DNA of 64,000 nucleotides, from NCBI GenBank assembly GCA_014529385.2, contig CM043967.1, forward strand, positions 80,490,278-80,554,277, in the 5' to 3' direction. Below the pieces are notes generated by a model. It saw only the letters and a list, made by a program, of their open reading frames with translations, was not told the origin of the DNA and ran no database searches. Below, piece by piece: positions 18,267 to 28,589 of the stretch. Source of the stretch: Adiantum capillus-veneris. Its lineage: Eukaryota; Streptophyta; Polypodiopsida; Polypodiales; Pteridaceae. The position numbers were made by a program, and so were the translations under genes. The number at the start of each line of letters is the position of its first letter. The stretch's first letter is position 1.

Positions 18267-19654
18267 GTTTGATGTTAACATGTGATTTTTTTTACAAAAT
18301 TACCTATACTAATGCCCTTATAATTCATCAACAGGGAAATTTAACTGATAATATCTCCTCGATGAGTGTATATAGTATATATACTATTAAAAAATCATCA
18401 AAAAATAGTCCTTTTTGGTTACTTTTCATCATTTTTCTTGATACTGAGACTTAAAAATGGAGAAATCCCACAAAAAACAATCAAGTGTGTTTTCCAATGG
18501 ATTTTCTTAATTAGTGGATTTTCACTTTGCTTTTTTAGCGCATTTCTTTATTTTCTTTGATTTTTTTAATAAGCAGGTCAAAATTAATAATAAATAGCAA
18601 AGAATCTGAGGTGAAAAAACTGAAGACACTCTCATGATCAAAAAGATAAGGCGGATAGGCACAAAAAAGTTCCATCAAATCGGCAGATGGAAGCAGAAAG
18701 CCTAAATTAGGCGACCAGACCTACTTTTGTAGAATTCTTACAGAATGAGCTACAGGAATCTGATTGGGAAAATTTTTGAATCTAACGTAGATTTCACGGC
18801 CTAGTAGGACTAACAGAGGAATTTGGGGAAAAATGGTTTGGGAAGTCCGAGTATAGATACCCAAGGTAGGTTAAAATCACCTCATTTCCACTTGTTGCCT
18901 TTGGAGAGAGAGCTTTTCGACCTTCTTCGCGCGCATTTTTTGGAGTCCACAGTTGCCTGTTTTCAGCGCAGTCTCACCCGAGACATGAGGGGTAAGTTCT
19001 ATACTTATAAATGATCCATTCTGTACGGCTGGTAGCTAGTCTAAACCCCTGGAAAAAACCTTAGAATCCGAGCAGTGAACAAAGGCCTACAACCAAAAAT
19101 CGACCATAGCGGCATGTCAGCTCAACCAAATCAGATGAGACTTGAATTGTAGCATGCCCCAACATAATAGAACACTTCTATATCAACAGTTGACCATTCA
19201 GCAAGGGCCAAGGGGATCCCAAATAGAAAAGCTAGGTTTTTGGTAGATGCCAGAATTGGAAATTTTTTACTCCACAAACAGCTTAATACAAAGTCTATAT
19301 ACAATGTATATGATTGGGATCATAAAATCAATCAAGGAAAGCCCTTGAAAAGCAAAAAACGGCTTGAAGACTACAAAGCGTCAAATTTGACATACAAAGT
19401 CAAACTAACTCCAAATGGGCCAAAATTGAAAGAGTTGCTTCAGGACTATATAGCGGACAAGTCCATAGCCTCAAAAGTGACTAACCAACTCTACACGCCA
19501 TGTAGTCACAAAAGTCGGTGATTTCAGAGTCGACAAAGCACAAAGTGATGCCAACAAGACCAAATTTTACAAAATTCAATTTAGGACTTGTTTTAGGTGT
19601 ATAGAATATGTTTAGGTCAAAATTTTCAAGTTTTGCAAGAAAAAGTTGATTGCT

Positions 19655-19676
19655 GTAAATAATCGCGATTATTTAC
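19655..19676. repeat. Perfect 22-bp palindrome, copy 1
   Basis: GTAAATAATCG followed immediately by its exact reverse complement CGATTATTTAC, preceded by CT and followed by TTTTGCAAT. A second perfect copy is at 20225-20246. Confidence 0.95.
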
Positions 19677-19936
19677 TTTTGCAATATTTTGGCTTGAAAA
19701 TGGTATCATCACCTCACCTATCACTTGTACACACCTATTACATGCCACATTTCAAGTATGAGCCAAAATTATCAATTATAACTTGGAAAAATACCAAAAA
19801 ACGCAAAGAAGTCCTTTCAAACCAATTTCTGAGTTATGAGTCACATTTTTTATCCAAATCACCTCATATCACATACACAAGGTCTACACCATGCTTAGAA
19901 CCAAGTTGCACCAAAAAATGTTCATTTTGAAAAAGA

Positions 19937-19953
19937 AAATCGTGATTATTTAC
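19937..19953. repeat. Half copy of the element A palindrome
   Basis: AAATCGTGATTATTTAC, matching the right arm and centre with one change (CG to TG), followed by TTTGTTGCC as at copy 2. Confidence 0.75.
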
Positions 19954-20224
19954 TTTGTTGCCAAGATGGGGGAAAGTTGCAACTTTGCCATCATGGGACC
20001 AAAGTACATGATGTCCTAAGCCCACTAACCAAGTTTGAACAAATTTGGAGCTCAAAATCTTAAAATTCTTTTACATCTACTGTTTCAGAGACCTAAAGCC
20101 TAAATCTGGCACCATTTCCACCCTGTGCACTCAAATGAGTCCACACTTCACTCGGAGTATCTAATTGATGCATACTTCAAGCCTATAATGTCAAATTGCA
20201 AGAAGTTGAAAAAACGTCTCAACT

Positions 20225-20246
20225 GTAAATAATCGCGATTATTTAC
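20225..20246. repeat. Perfect 22-bp palindrome, copy 2
   Basis: Identical to copy 1 over 22 bases, flanked by ACT and TTTTGTTGCAAT. The similarity extends only about 10 bases beyond the palindrome, so it is not part of a long duplication. Confidence 0.95.
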
Positions 20247-20434
20247 TTTTGTTGCAATTTTTTGTTTAGACTTCATGATTTTGATCTTTACATGTTTTTA
20301 TGCATCTATGCATGTTCAACAATTGATTTGAAGCAAATTAGACTTAATTTGTCAGCAATTCAAATTGAAGGACAATTCAAGGCGGAATCTACCAAATTTT
20401 CCAATTTTGACACTCTGTTCACTTAGCAGGAGCC

Positions 20435-21326
20435 ATGCAAGCTGCAGAGAAGGCCAAGAAGAGGGTCTCCCAAAAGGAGAAACTGCAAGAGCTACCACCA
20501 TACCAACTGGACCCCAGTTCAATAAAGAGGGTCAAAGCAACCTATCTGTCGAAAGAACAGTTGGAGGAGAACAACACCAGGGTATTCACAGATAGATTCA
20601 AAAGTGAAGAAGGACATCAGGTAGAACTACAACTTTTGCCAAAAGAGGTCTATGATGTCCAGCAAAACCCGAGACAAAAGAAGCTAACAAAAGGCTTGGG
20701 CTCAGAGAGTTCTACAACCAAGAGCCATGTGGAGTGGATTTTTAGAAAGCTTATGAGCTCCTATCCACCATCAAGGAAGATGGAACATCCCAGATCTCTG
20801 ACGAGCAAGGGAACAAGGTCGAAGTGGTAATTACGAAAGAGATAGTGGCCGAAGCCCTCAAATTGCTGACAGAAGGGATGACCATGAGAGCAAGAGATAG
20901 AAAGCCGGCAGTACCTTCACCAAGGAAACCATTGCTGCAAGATTTGTCGATCTTATCCAGAAGCAAGTGGAAGAAGCAGCAAGATTATATCATCAACACT
21001 TCCACTTCCTCGCAAAGAGACCGCCAAGATACACAACACCCAATCATGCAGTTGCGGCTACATTTACACAAGTGTTAAAGTTGACAACCAGGCAACCCAT
21101 TGACCATGCACAATATGTTCTATCTACACTGAAGGGTGCAAAAAAAGAGGGTAAGATAACATATCTGGGAGCACTTGAGGTACTCACAAGAATTGCCTAC
21201 CATGCTATCGGCATGGCAGAGAATATCAGAACACATGGATCATGTCTACACAGCCATCCCCTTGAGCCACAAGGTCCACCAAAAGAACTTACAAATCCAA
21301 TGAAGATTCTGCCGAGAGCTCTCTAG
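20435..21326 (+). pseudogene. Element A unknown ORF, N-terminal part
   Basis: Two overlapping frames (20435-20830 and 20967-21326, with 20824 on between them) look like one broken gene. Features: a basic helical start (MQAAEKAKKRVSQKEK), RVFTDRF, a segment VVITKEIVAEALKLLTEGM, and a helical block KLTTRQPIDHAQYVLSTLK, KITYLGALEVLTRIAYHAIG. The I-T-x-E-x-V/I...L-x-L...G pattern and the following helical block recall the plant putative transposon protein domains found in Athila/Tat elements; this is a resemblance by eye only. Stops and frameshifts are at about 20740 and 20960. Confidence 0.45.
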
Positions 21327-21382
21327 AACTGTAAAGCAACAAAAGCTCAAACAACAAGGAAAGAAGAGCCTGCATTGAAGAG

Positions 21383-22867
21383 ATGAAAATAAAAGCAGTG
21401 GTAGCACATCAAGAGGAGCCTCAGCAGAAGCAGGCAAGGTTTGAGAGAGAGAAGCACTCCTATGAACGAAGCTGCCAAGCTCAAGGCAAGGACCCTGCAA
21501 AGTGGGTACCTATAGAAGTAATAGGACAAAGAACAAAGCACCCTGCACAGAGAGAAGCAAAAGATCCAAAGGATTTATCAGAAAAAATGTATCAAGAGGC
21601 GGAGGCATTAAAGCTAAAAGAAGCTCAAGAAGCAGAAAGAAAAGCTAGAGCAGAGGCATCCGAGCAAGAAAAACAAGCAAAAGAAGCAACCGCACAAGGA
21701 GAGACCCAGCATGAACAAAATGATATGTCTCCCTGACCATCTTCACCTGCTACAAAATAGGACGACCACCCCATGCTAAGCCCACCACCATCACCACAAA
21801 TAGAACCACACAGGGTGAGCCCACTAAAGAAAAAGAGTGTGAACAAAAAGAAGCAACAGAATCTGCACAATAGGCAGCAACTACTTCTGACCAAGTTAAA
21901 GCAAAAGAACCAGAGCCAGAGAGGACAGTAAGTCCTGAACTAGAGGAGTCAACAGGATTTGAGCAAACAAAGGAACAGGAAACAAGGGAATCCCCGTCTA
22001 CCACCACCCAGCAAGAAACGGTTAAGGCATCCACAAAGCCTCAAGCAGACAAAGCAGAAGAGACCCAAGCATAGCCTCAAGGGGAAGAACAAATAGCTGC
22101 CACAACCCCACCAAGAGAATCACAAGAGATTGTCAAAACGTCTAGGCAGCCCACAAAAACTAAAAACTGGCAGACAAACGGTGAGGTAATTCTCCAAGTC
22201 AATGAATATGCAAAGTAGATGCAGGATATGACAAAAAAACTCCGATCAGCAGCACTTAGCCGTAGCACAAAGGCTAAAGAATTGGAGATGGTGATCGATG
22301 CTCTCCGAGGAGAGTTAGAGGACAGATTAAATGCCATCATTGATCTGCAAAGAAGTCCAAGAATTCAAAGCTAAAGCTGAACAACACCAGCTAGCAAGAG
22401 ACAAGTAGCAAAATCAAATGGAAGAGTTAGGCGGGCTTCTCACGAAGTTAACAGATGCCTGCAAAACTAAGGACCGAACAGCTGACAGAGGTGACTAACG
22501 AACTTTTAACTACAATTCTATCAGTGCAGAAGATCCAAGTACAGCTAGATGTAGCAAATGCCTCATTGCAATATTCAAGAGGATCAACAATCATGCAACT
22601 TTTTTGTGACAGATAAGAGAAAATCCTGCAGTTGCCTCAATCAAAGGTACAGACGAAGTGTACAAAGCACTAGAGAAAGAGAATAAAGATCTCGAGCTAG
22701 CTAAAGCTGGAGCAGTTACAACGCAAAGACCTAGCATTACTGCGGGTACAACAAGAAGAAGAGCTGCTCAAGGAAATAGTCGAGCTGAAAAGAGTCAACC
22801 ATCTACTGCGATTTTGACAGCAAGAGACACAAGAAGAAGCAGGTACGTCAGAGCAGCCACATATTGA
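21383..22867 (+). pseudogene. Element A unknown ORF, central Lys/Glu/Gln-rich coiled-coil region
   Basis: Fragments in shifting frames with long charged helices, for example EAEALKLKEAQEAERKARAE and EASEQEKQAKEA (21580-21700), then a Thr/Pro/Glu-rich linker and more coiled-coil-like sequence around 22240-22340, 22480-22600 and 22658-22867. At least five in-frame stops occur. Low complexity makes the exact frame path uncertain. It lies between the N- and C-terminal parts in the same orientation, so I take all three as one decayed gene of about 1,150 codons. Confidence 0.4.
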
Positions 22868-23048
22868 TATTCCCTAAGTCTCTTTCATTGAGATGGAAAC
22901 ACAGCCAGCAAAAGGACTAGGTGGTGAAGAAGATTTCCAAGTACTATTAACAGAAGCTGATGAAGTGCGAATGGTCCAGCTGTCAAAAGCTGAGTAAGAT
23001 GCACTTAAAGAAAATCTTACCTAGGAGACAGATGAGCAATGGAAAGCA

Positions 23049-23945
23049 GTGATGGATTGGGAGTTGAGAGTTCTTTACTCTGTCAATGTTACTCAACTCA
23101 CTCCCAACCAAATCAATGCACAATGGCATCAGCAAACAACACTGCCATATACCTTGATAAAGGTAGAGCTACTCCAGGTCAAGGAAAGACTTTATACAGA
23201 CATGCAAATAGAAGGCGCAGATGAAGTCCACCCCAAGTGGAGAAAGAGTTGGCTGAACAAGAATCTTAGATACCTGATTCTGTTCACAAGAGCACTTGCA
23301 GCACTTCAAAAGGGTCCAACTTTTTGTCATGTACCAAGAGTAAGGACGTGGCAAGCACATGAGGAAATAACAAAAAAGCGGCCTACATGGCTGAATTATC
23401 GAAGATTGCCAGCTCCAAAAAAGGGAACACTGACAGAGGACTGCATGGTGAAAACCCTAACGAGCGCCATGTCATTCTTCAAAAGTCTCCCTGATCTCTC
23501 ATGTGCTATGCTTTACAAAATTTGCCGAATGTTGCTCACCTGCATTGAAGTCTTTCATGAGCGTGAGCAAGCAGGATCCCCGTGGATGTCTTTCCTCGAG
23601 GGCAATAAGGGTTTATGCTACGATCTCAGTGGCCAACCTTTCAAAGAATTTCTCTATGGCTTCTACACCCGCTACATATTCTTACCTTCTCATAATATGT
23701 TGGCGTTTGAGGAAGCATTCTACACAGGGTTTTTCACTTGGCGAATGAAGATTTTTGGGCGAGTGATGATCAATAACCTGACTTCAAGATTCGTCAGCTA
23801 CTCCACAATCGAGCTTAAAAACAGAGTCACTATGCAGTTTTTGTAGGTGCCAGACAAAGAGATAAAGATCAAATATGAAAAGGCTCTACGTGCACTTAAA
23901 GACCACCTTGCCAACCGTCAACGCAAAAATTATTTCAGCCCATAA
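23049..23945 (+). pseudogene. Element A unknown ORF, C-terminal domain (265 open codons)
   Basis: The longest intact frame of the region (23049-23846) followed after one TAG by VPDKEIKIKYEKALRAL to a TAA at 23943-23945. It is a globular-looking, aromatic and Cys-containing sequence: VLYSVNVTQLTPNQINAQW, LRYLILFTRALAALQKGP, LLTCIEVFHEREQAG, GFYTRYIFLPSHNM and GFFTWRMKIFGRV. There is no retroviral enzyme motif, no clear signal peptide and no fusion-type envelope pattern. I do not recognise the family. The position before the polypurine tract is the env-like or extra-ORF slot of Athila/Tat elements. Confidence 0.5.
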
Positions 23946-23969
23946 AGCTGTGTCAAGGGACGACATAGG

Positions 23970-23983
23970 TGAGGAGGGGGGAA
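23970..23983 (+). other. Element A polypurine tract
   Basis: GAGGAGGGGGGAA directly before TGCTAGTAGG, the LTR start. Composition and contact with a TG terminus are as expected. Confidence 0.8.
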
Positions 23984-24901
23984 TGCTAGTAGGAAGCTAA
24001 CTCGGATACCATTTTTTGGAGCTCTCATTGTAAAAACACTTGTTATTTTGATAAATTGGGAATATTTTAACTCCTATTTTATGGATAAACTTTGTAATTG
24101 ATGAGCCGGGGCTACAAGCATCCAAATTGTATCAACCTCTCTTTATCCATCTTTACTTAGAGCTCCCAGATTATTGGTTTTGACCACCAAAAACCTTGGT
24201 TAAGGTAAAAAGCCAATTTTTGTAAGTTATTTTTGAAGTTTTGGATAATGAAATACACAGCGTAAGCTAAAAGCGCTCACTTCTCTCCTTCTCGCGCTTC
24301 TTACTCCCTCTCCAGTTGTCACATTGCAGTCGTGTCTGTTGTGTTGCAACTACAAGTAAGAGCTCTACACATTGACATAGGCATTTCACGATATTTTGTA
24401 GCTTTTGGCGTCGCCAACCCACGGCCTAATTTCATCATAAGTAGGAATTTACACATCAAAATCAAAAACTAAGTATAGGCGGTGTATTGGGGCATCATTG
24501 CTAAGCATTTAGATACATTTTGGGTCCAAAACCACTAGGTCAAAAATCCATTGTTGTTAATAATCGTGATTTTTGCACTTGACCTAAAGTGGGATTTGAG
24601 ACCATAAGCATGTGTACGTAGGTCTTATAAACTTTTCCTAGAAGGTTTGTTACATTTGGATGTCATTTGATGCTATAACGGATGTGATTTGTTTGTCGAG
24701 AGAGCAATTCTCTTTTGGTGATTTCAGTCACTTGAGTGTAGCTTGAGTTAGATGCGAGTTGTTTGTTGTTTTTTAAGAGATTTACAACCTCTAGCCTCTA
24801 TGAACTAGTCGAGTCAGCTTCGTCCCATGGATTGACAATTTAATCGTGGTTCTCGCTAAATCTGCAATAAGATAGGAGTGAGTTTACACACCCGTCCCAC
24901 A
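23984..24901 (+). repeat. Element A 3' LTR (918 bp)
   Basis: Begins TGCTAGTAGGAAGC after the polypurine tract and ends CCCGTCCCACA. The right boundary is supported independently: sequence from about 24908 onward aligns with the interior of the B(+) 3' LTR near 43497 (GAAAATCCTTGGACCTTAGG in both), so A ends where B resumes. It contains a degenerate copy of the A palindrome at 24556-24576. The expected target duplication (starting GTTAA) cannot be checked because the other end is outside the window. Confidence 0.75.
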
Positions 24902-26181
24902 GTTAACTTGAAAATCCTTGGACCTTAGGTAAGCTAGGGCTGTGCTTGAGGCGCTTGATGACTGAGATGCTTGAGGTTCTTGGCGTGCTTGACATGCTAG
25001 GGTTGTACTTGAGGTGGGAACCCGCCGGCCCAAGCTTGAGGGGCTTGAGGTGTCAAAAAGTCAATAAGTATCCCTACAAGGAGGGGGTGAGCCCTACAAG
25101 GAGGGGGCATGAGAGGTAACACACACACCCTCACATAAGGCAAGCCTAGACCAAGGAGGCAACAAGGACACATGTCAAGCTCATCTCCATGTTGCCCTCA
25201 TAAGGTGCCTAGAGCCTATTGGTTGGCCTCTCAAGGGGTCCAATGAGAAATTAGTTTTTCTAATTGATTTCTAAAGCATTATTCAAGACCTCTCTCTCAA
25301 AGGGGTGAGAAGGACACTTGTCCTAATGATACCCTTGTTGCTTGATATGAACTAAGCATGTGATTGGCCAGGCTTGAGGAGGTCAAACCAAGTGCAAGCT
25401 AGTGCAAGAAGAGGGGGTCGACCAAATTAAGGAGAGGGCTAGCTTGGGGGATATACTCTCCCCCCCCCACCCCCCCCACCCCCACACACACACACTCATT
25501 GTGTGAGTTGCAAAGTGGAAGAGATCCATCTCTTTCTCCCAGTTTCTAGAGAAGTTGAGAACCAACACCAACACTCTTGGCTATAGAATGCAAATCCAAC
25601 CAAGAGCCATACTCCAATGCTTAAGCTTGCCATCTTCTCCATCTTCATTACTATGCTATTATGTATGCTAAGCAAGAAGAGTGATGATAAGTGAGGAACT
25701 ATTTCTTTCTTCTATGAATGTTTCTTCTTCCTCTTCCCTATCCTCATTCCCCCCTAGCTCTCTCCACCTTTAAAGGTATTTTAAGCCTTGGGACTAAGGT
25801 CAGGGATGGTTTATGATTTTTACAAAGTTTACATTATACTTGTGATGCATAAAGCTTTCCATCTTCATTGCATCACCTAGATCACAAGGAACACAAAGAT
25901 TGAATTGTACCAAGTCTCTCTTGATGGAAGAATTTATAATACAAAATCCTATTGGAGGGGGGACCGGCTCTACATAAATCCGGTCCTCAACTGTCGTCAA
26001 GTTCTCTAAACTCTCTCTCTCTTGCAAAAGTATTGTTCATGCCAAGTTAATAAGTACTATGATTATGTTGCTACCACTAATTAAGTTCACCCTCTATGTT
26101 CTCAAAGTAGTATCACAAGAATGCTCACTCTAATTCTCTTAATTCCGCTATTCTCAAAGGTCATAGGCCATTTTCATTACA
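24902..26181 (+). repeat. B(+) 5' LTR, right-hand 1.28 kb
   Basis: Ends TTTTCATTACA one base before the primer site. It matches, in reverse complement, the 40426-41720 part of the B(-) 5' LTR and, directly, 43497-43849 of the B(+) 3' LTR. The left portion of the LTR is missing because element A interrupts it. It includes GCTTGAGG-type degenerate repeats at 24940-25060 and a C-rich run followed by CA repeats at 25461-25496. Confidence 0.8.
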
Positions 26182-26182
26182 T

Positions 26183-26194
26183 TGGTATCAGAGC
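26183..26194 (+). other. B(+) primer binding site (initiator tRNA-Met)
   Basis: TGGTATCAGAGC, one base after the LTR end, a perfect match to the common plant Met primer site. The roughly 400 bases between it and gag contain no supported gene. Confidence 0.9.
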
Positions 26195-26598
26195 TATTGG
26201 TTTCTCTTTTCTTGCGTAAGAAGAGAGGTCCTTAAGTTTTCTATGAAAGGTTGGGCATGTTTATTGCAATAGGGTAAGTGGGACAAGGATCTATTATCTT
26301 GGTTGAGAAGGATTTAGTTCTAGGTACATTGTTGGGAACTATAATTTTAAAAGTGGAGCCTCTCAGGGCTTGCCTTTGGGTAAATCATTATTGAGCTACA
26401 AGAAAGCTCAACAGGAACCATAATCAATTGAGTAATGTTAGACCTCTCCACTAATGTTTGCAATCAACAGTGTCTAAACCATGGGTGTGGTTGCTTGAGG
26501 ACTGATTTTCAAAAATAAAGAAGAGTAGCAACTAAGGTTTTTGAGGGTTTTTGAGGGTACCAAAGAACAAAGTAATTCTATACATAAGTATAATTAGC

Positions 26599-27583
26599 AT
26601 GGTTGACAATAACCAAGAGAGTAGAATGAACATTAATAACTTTGATTTTGCACATGAAGGTGCTAATGATGATGCCCCCATGTTTGTTAATTACCTCGTT
26701 ACTAGGTTGCAGCAAGCTATGGGCAACCCTGCTTTGCAGCCAAACTTACTCAGCAACTTCATGCTTATGGTGGGATTCCCCTTCCTCTTGAAGAGGAGAG
26801 AGAACTTAGGAGGCCTCTTGATGAGGACCCAAAAAGAAGACTCTCTCCCATAAGAGATGAGGAATTCAAAGAACGAGAAAGAAGCAAATCCCTAAGTTCC
26901 TCTTAAGATGTGGCTCCACGAAGACGCGGTTTAGACAATTTCCAACTCCTCCCAAGAGGAAATGGTCAATCCACATTCCTTCTCCTTGTCACTTTGAAAG
27001 AGAAGAGAGGAAACAAAGGAAGAAAAGGGTAAGAAGGAGGTCACCCTCTTCTTCATCTTCCTCCTTTTCCGACGAAAGCAATAGCTATTCTCCTAGAGAA
27101 TACAAGAGGGGAGGACATTGCAAATCTAACCCTGCATGGCGAAGGTCCCAAATGCTCAAGAAATTCAAAGAGGGAGAAAAGAGTATCTATTTTCTCACCT
27201 ATGATAGCACCTTTGGTGCTACCGAAAAAGTATTGGCCTTCATCTAGCAATTTGATGTGGCCTTTGGAGACAAGGACTTCACGGAGTCCTCAAAGCTACG
27301 GCATGTGGCTATGCACTTCCAAAGATCTTCTCGTCAATGGTGGGCTAGCCTTCGTGGAAACAACAAAGCCCCAAAGACATGGAAAACTCTACAAGCTTCC
27401 ATCATGAAGCAATTCATTTCAAGTGATGCAAAGGGCAAAGTGCTTACCAAATGGTGGAGTTTAAAGCTTCTCTCCCATGAGCCTATATACAAATATGTGG
27501 ACAAGTTTTGGGATTTACATCTCAAAGCTATTGTCTTTCAAAAGATAGACTTTGCCGAGCAAAAGTAACAATTCTGTGCCGGA
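26599..27583 (+). pseudogene. B(+) gag
   Basis: Start chosen at ATG 26599 (MVDNNQESRMN), the same start as in B(-). It reads FDFAHEGANDDAPMFVNYLVTRLQQAMGNPALQ, then a frameshift near 26745, an Arg/Ser-rich region, and the gag core in another frame: FGDKDFTESSKLRHVAMHF, SRQWWASLRG, ASIMKQFISSD, YKYVDKFWDLHL and KIDFAEQK. A TAA at 27566-27568 replaces a Gln codon seen in B(-) (C-to-T). The shell protein is therefore not translatable. Confidence 0.85.
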
Positions 27584-28301
27584 TTACATGAAGAGATGGT
27601 CAAGTATATCAACTCCCAACAACCTCATGTTATCACCGAAGTAATCCACTACAATATGGTTGCTTTGCACATCAATTTCCAACAAGGGGCTAGAAGGAAT
27701 GTCAAGCCCATGGAAAGCAACAAAAAAGTGATGCAAAGGGAAAAACCAATGCCCAAATTTCTTCCCAAGGCAAATCCAACAACAACAGGTCCAAGGAGAA
27801 GGGAGTTTACAAAGGTAGAAATAAACTCTCCTGAAGAACTTGAATCTTTTCGCCAGGATCGAAAATGTTTTAAGTGTGGGGAGCCAGTAAATGGCTATCG
27901 TTCTTGCCCCACGAGAAATGCTTGCAATGAGACTCCTAGAGCTTCCACTATCAAAGCTCCAAAAGAGGATTCTCATTGCAAAGGATCACCTCTCTCCTAT
28001 GCTTGGGAAAATGTAAGGGAGCATGATGCCTTCATCTTGTTTGACCCTTACTCTACTCACAACTTCATATCAACAAAGTTGGCCACCAAGTTGGGAAACT
28101 CTCTTTATATCTCAGATTTCCAAACACCATGGATTACCAACATCCATCATGTCAGATACAGATCCTAGAATGACCATTAATTTTTGGAAAGGCCTCTTTG
28201 AAAATCTAGGTACAAGATTGAATTTCTCTTCGGCCTATCACCCACAAACGGATGGCCAAAGTGAGGTAGCCAATCTTACAATACTAGATCTGTTGAACAC
28301 T
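27584..28301 (+). pseudogene. B(+) gag C-terminus fused by deletion to integrase
   Basis: The frame 27596-28168 has the end of gag, one zinc knuckle (CFKCGEPVNGYRSC, with the His position Asn-Gly-Tyr), and the start of protease FDPYSTHNFIS. At about 28095 the sequence jumps to the middle of integrase: SLYISDFQTPWITNIHHV corresponds to TLFISQVFKHHGFPTSIV in B(-). It then continues, after a frameshift, as DPRMTINFWKGLFENLG and SSAYHPQTDGQSEVANL up to the B(-) insertion at 28302. Protease body, reverse transcriptase, RNase H and the zinc module are all lost. Confidence 0.88.
28297..28301. repeat. Target site duplication of B(-), left copy (ACACT)
   Basis: ACACT before the LTR at 28302; AGACT follows the other LTR end at 42160-42164. 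Four of five bases match, and the B(+) sequence joins correctly across the insertion, so one copy has mutated. Confidence 0.75.
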
Positions 28302-28589
28302 TGCAATGGAAATGGCCTATGAACTTTGAAAGTAGTGACATTAGGAAATTAGGTGAAGCACTTTTGTGAAATTACTTTGTGAGCACAGCGGGTGAACTTA
28401 ATTGATGGTAGCAACATAAACATGGTACTTAGTTAACTTGGCATGAACAATACGTTTTCAAGAGAGAGACCCCTTACCCCTTTGAGAGAGAGAGCTTGAA
28501 AACATATAGATAATTGTTGGATGGAACAAGAAGCTCATTGGACCCCTCTTTAGCCCCCAACCAATAGCATTCAAGCACACCATGTGGTT
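28302..28589 (-). repeat. B(-) 3' LTR, first part
   Basis: Begins TGCAATGGAAATGGCC, aligned with TGTAATGGAAATGGCC at 40426. It is interrupted by copia-1 after CACCATGTGGTT; the rest is at 34188-34977. Compared with the 5' LTR about 690 bp (about 40590-41280) is missing, with GAGAGAGA on both sides of the gap. Confidence 0.9.
28585..28589. repeat. Target site duplication TGGTT (copia-1), left copy
   Basis: TGGTT before the LTR at 28590 and again at 34183-34187 after the other LTR end. The undisturbed sequence CATGTGGTTAAG exists in the B(-) 5' LTR at about 41390. Confidence 0.95.

Larger units (their letters stand above)
18270..20434 (+). other. Element A spacer between pol tail and unknown ORF
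   Basis: About 2.2 kb of AT-rich DNA without a supported gene; short frames (such as 19240-19521) carry no motif. It contains two perfect 22-bp palindromes and a half copy, listed separately. I see no LTR boundary, tRNA or tandem array in it. Confidence 0.6.
14042..24901 (+). mobile_element. Ty3/gypsy element A, right part, to its 3' LTR
   Basis: Resumes the reverse transcriptase cut at 513 and runs through RNase H, two H2C2 zinc modules, integrase, a second retropepsin-like domain, a W-V-P-K tail, a 2.2-kb spacer with palindromes, a large unknown ORF region and a polypurine tract at 23970-23983, ending with an LTR at 23984-24901. The assignment of 18270-24901 to the same element rests on continuity, shared orientation, the tract-LTR junction, and a degenerate copy of the spacer palindrome inside the LTR. 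The 5' LTR is outside the window, so the pairing cannot be proved here. Confidence 0.8.

Noticed and set aside
18270-18300. LTR start at TGATGTTAACATG
   Set aside because: No matching second LTR or CA end was found downstream; the clear tract-LTR junction is at 23983/23984.
23049-23846. Envelope glycoprotein
   Set aside because: No signal peptide, no C-terminal membrane anchor and no fusion-peptide pattern are visible.
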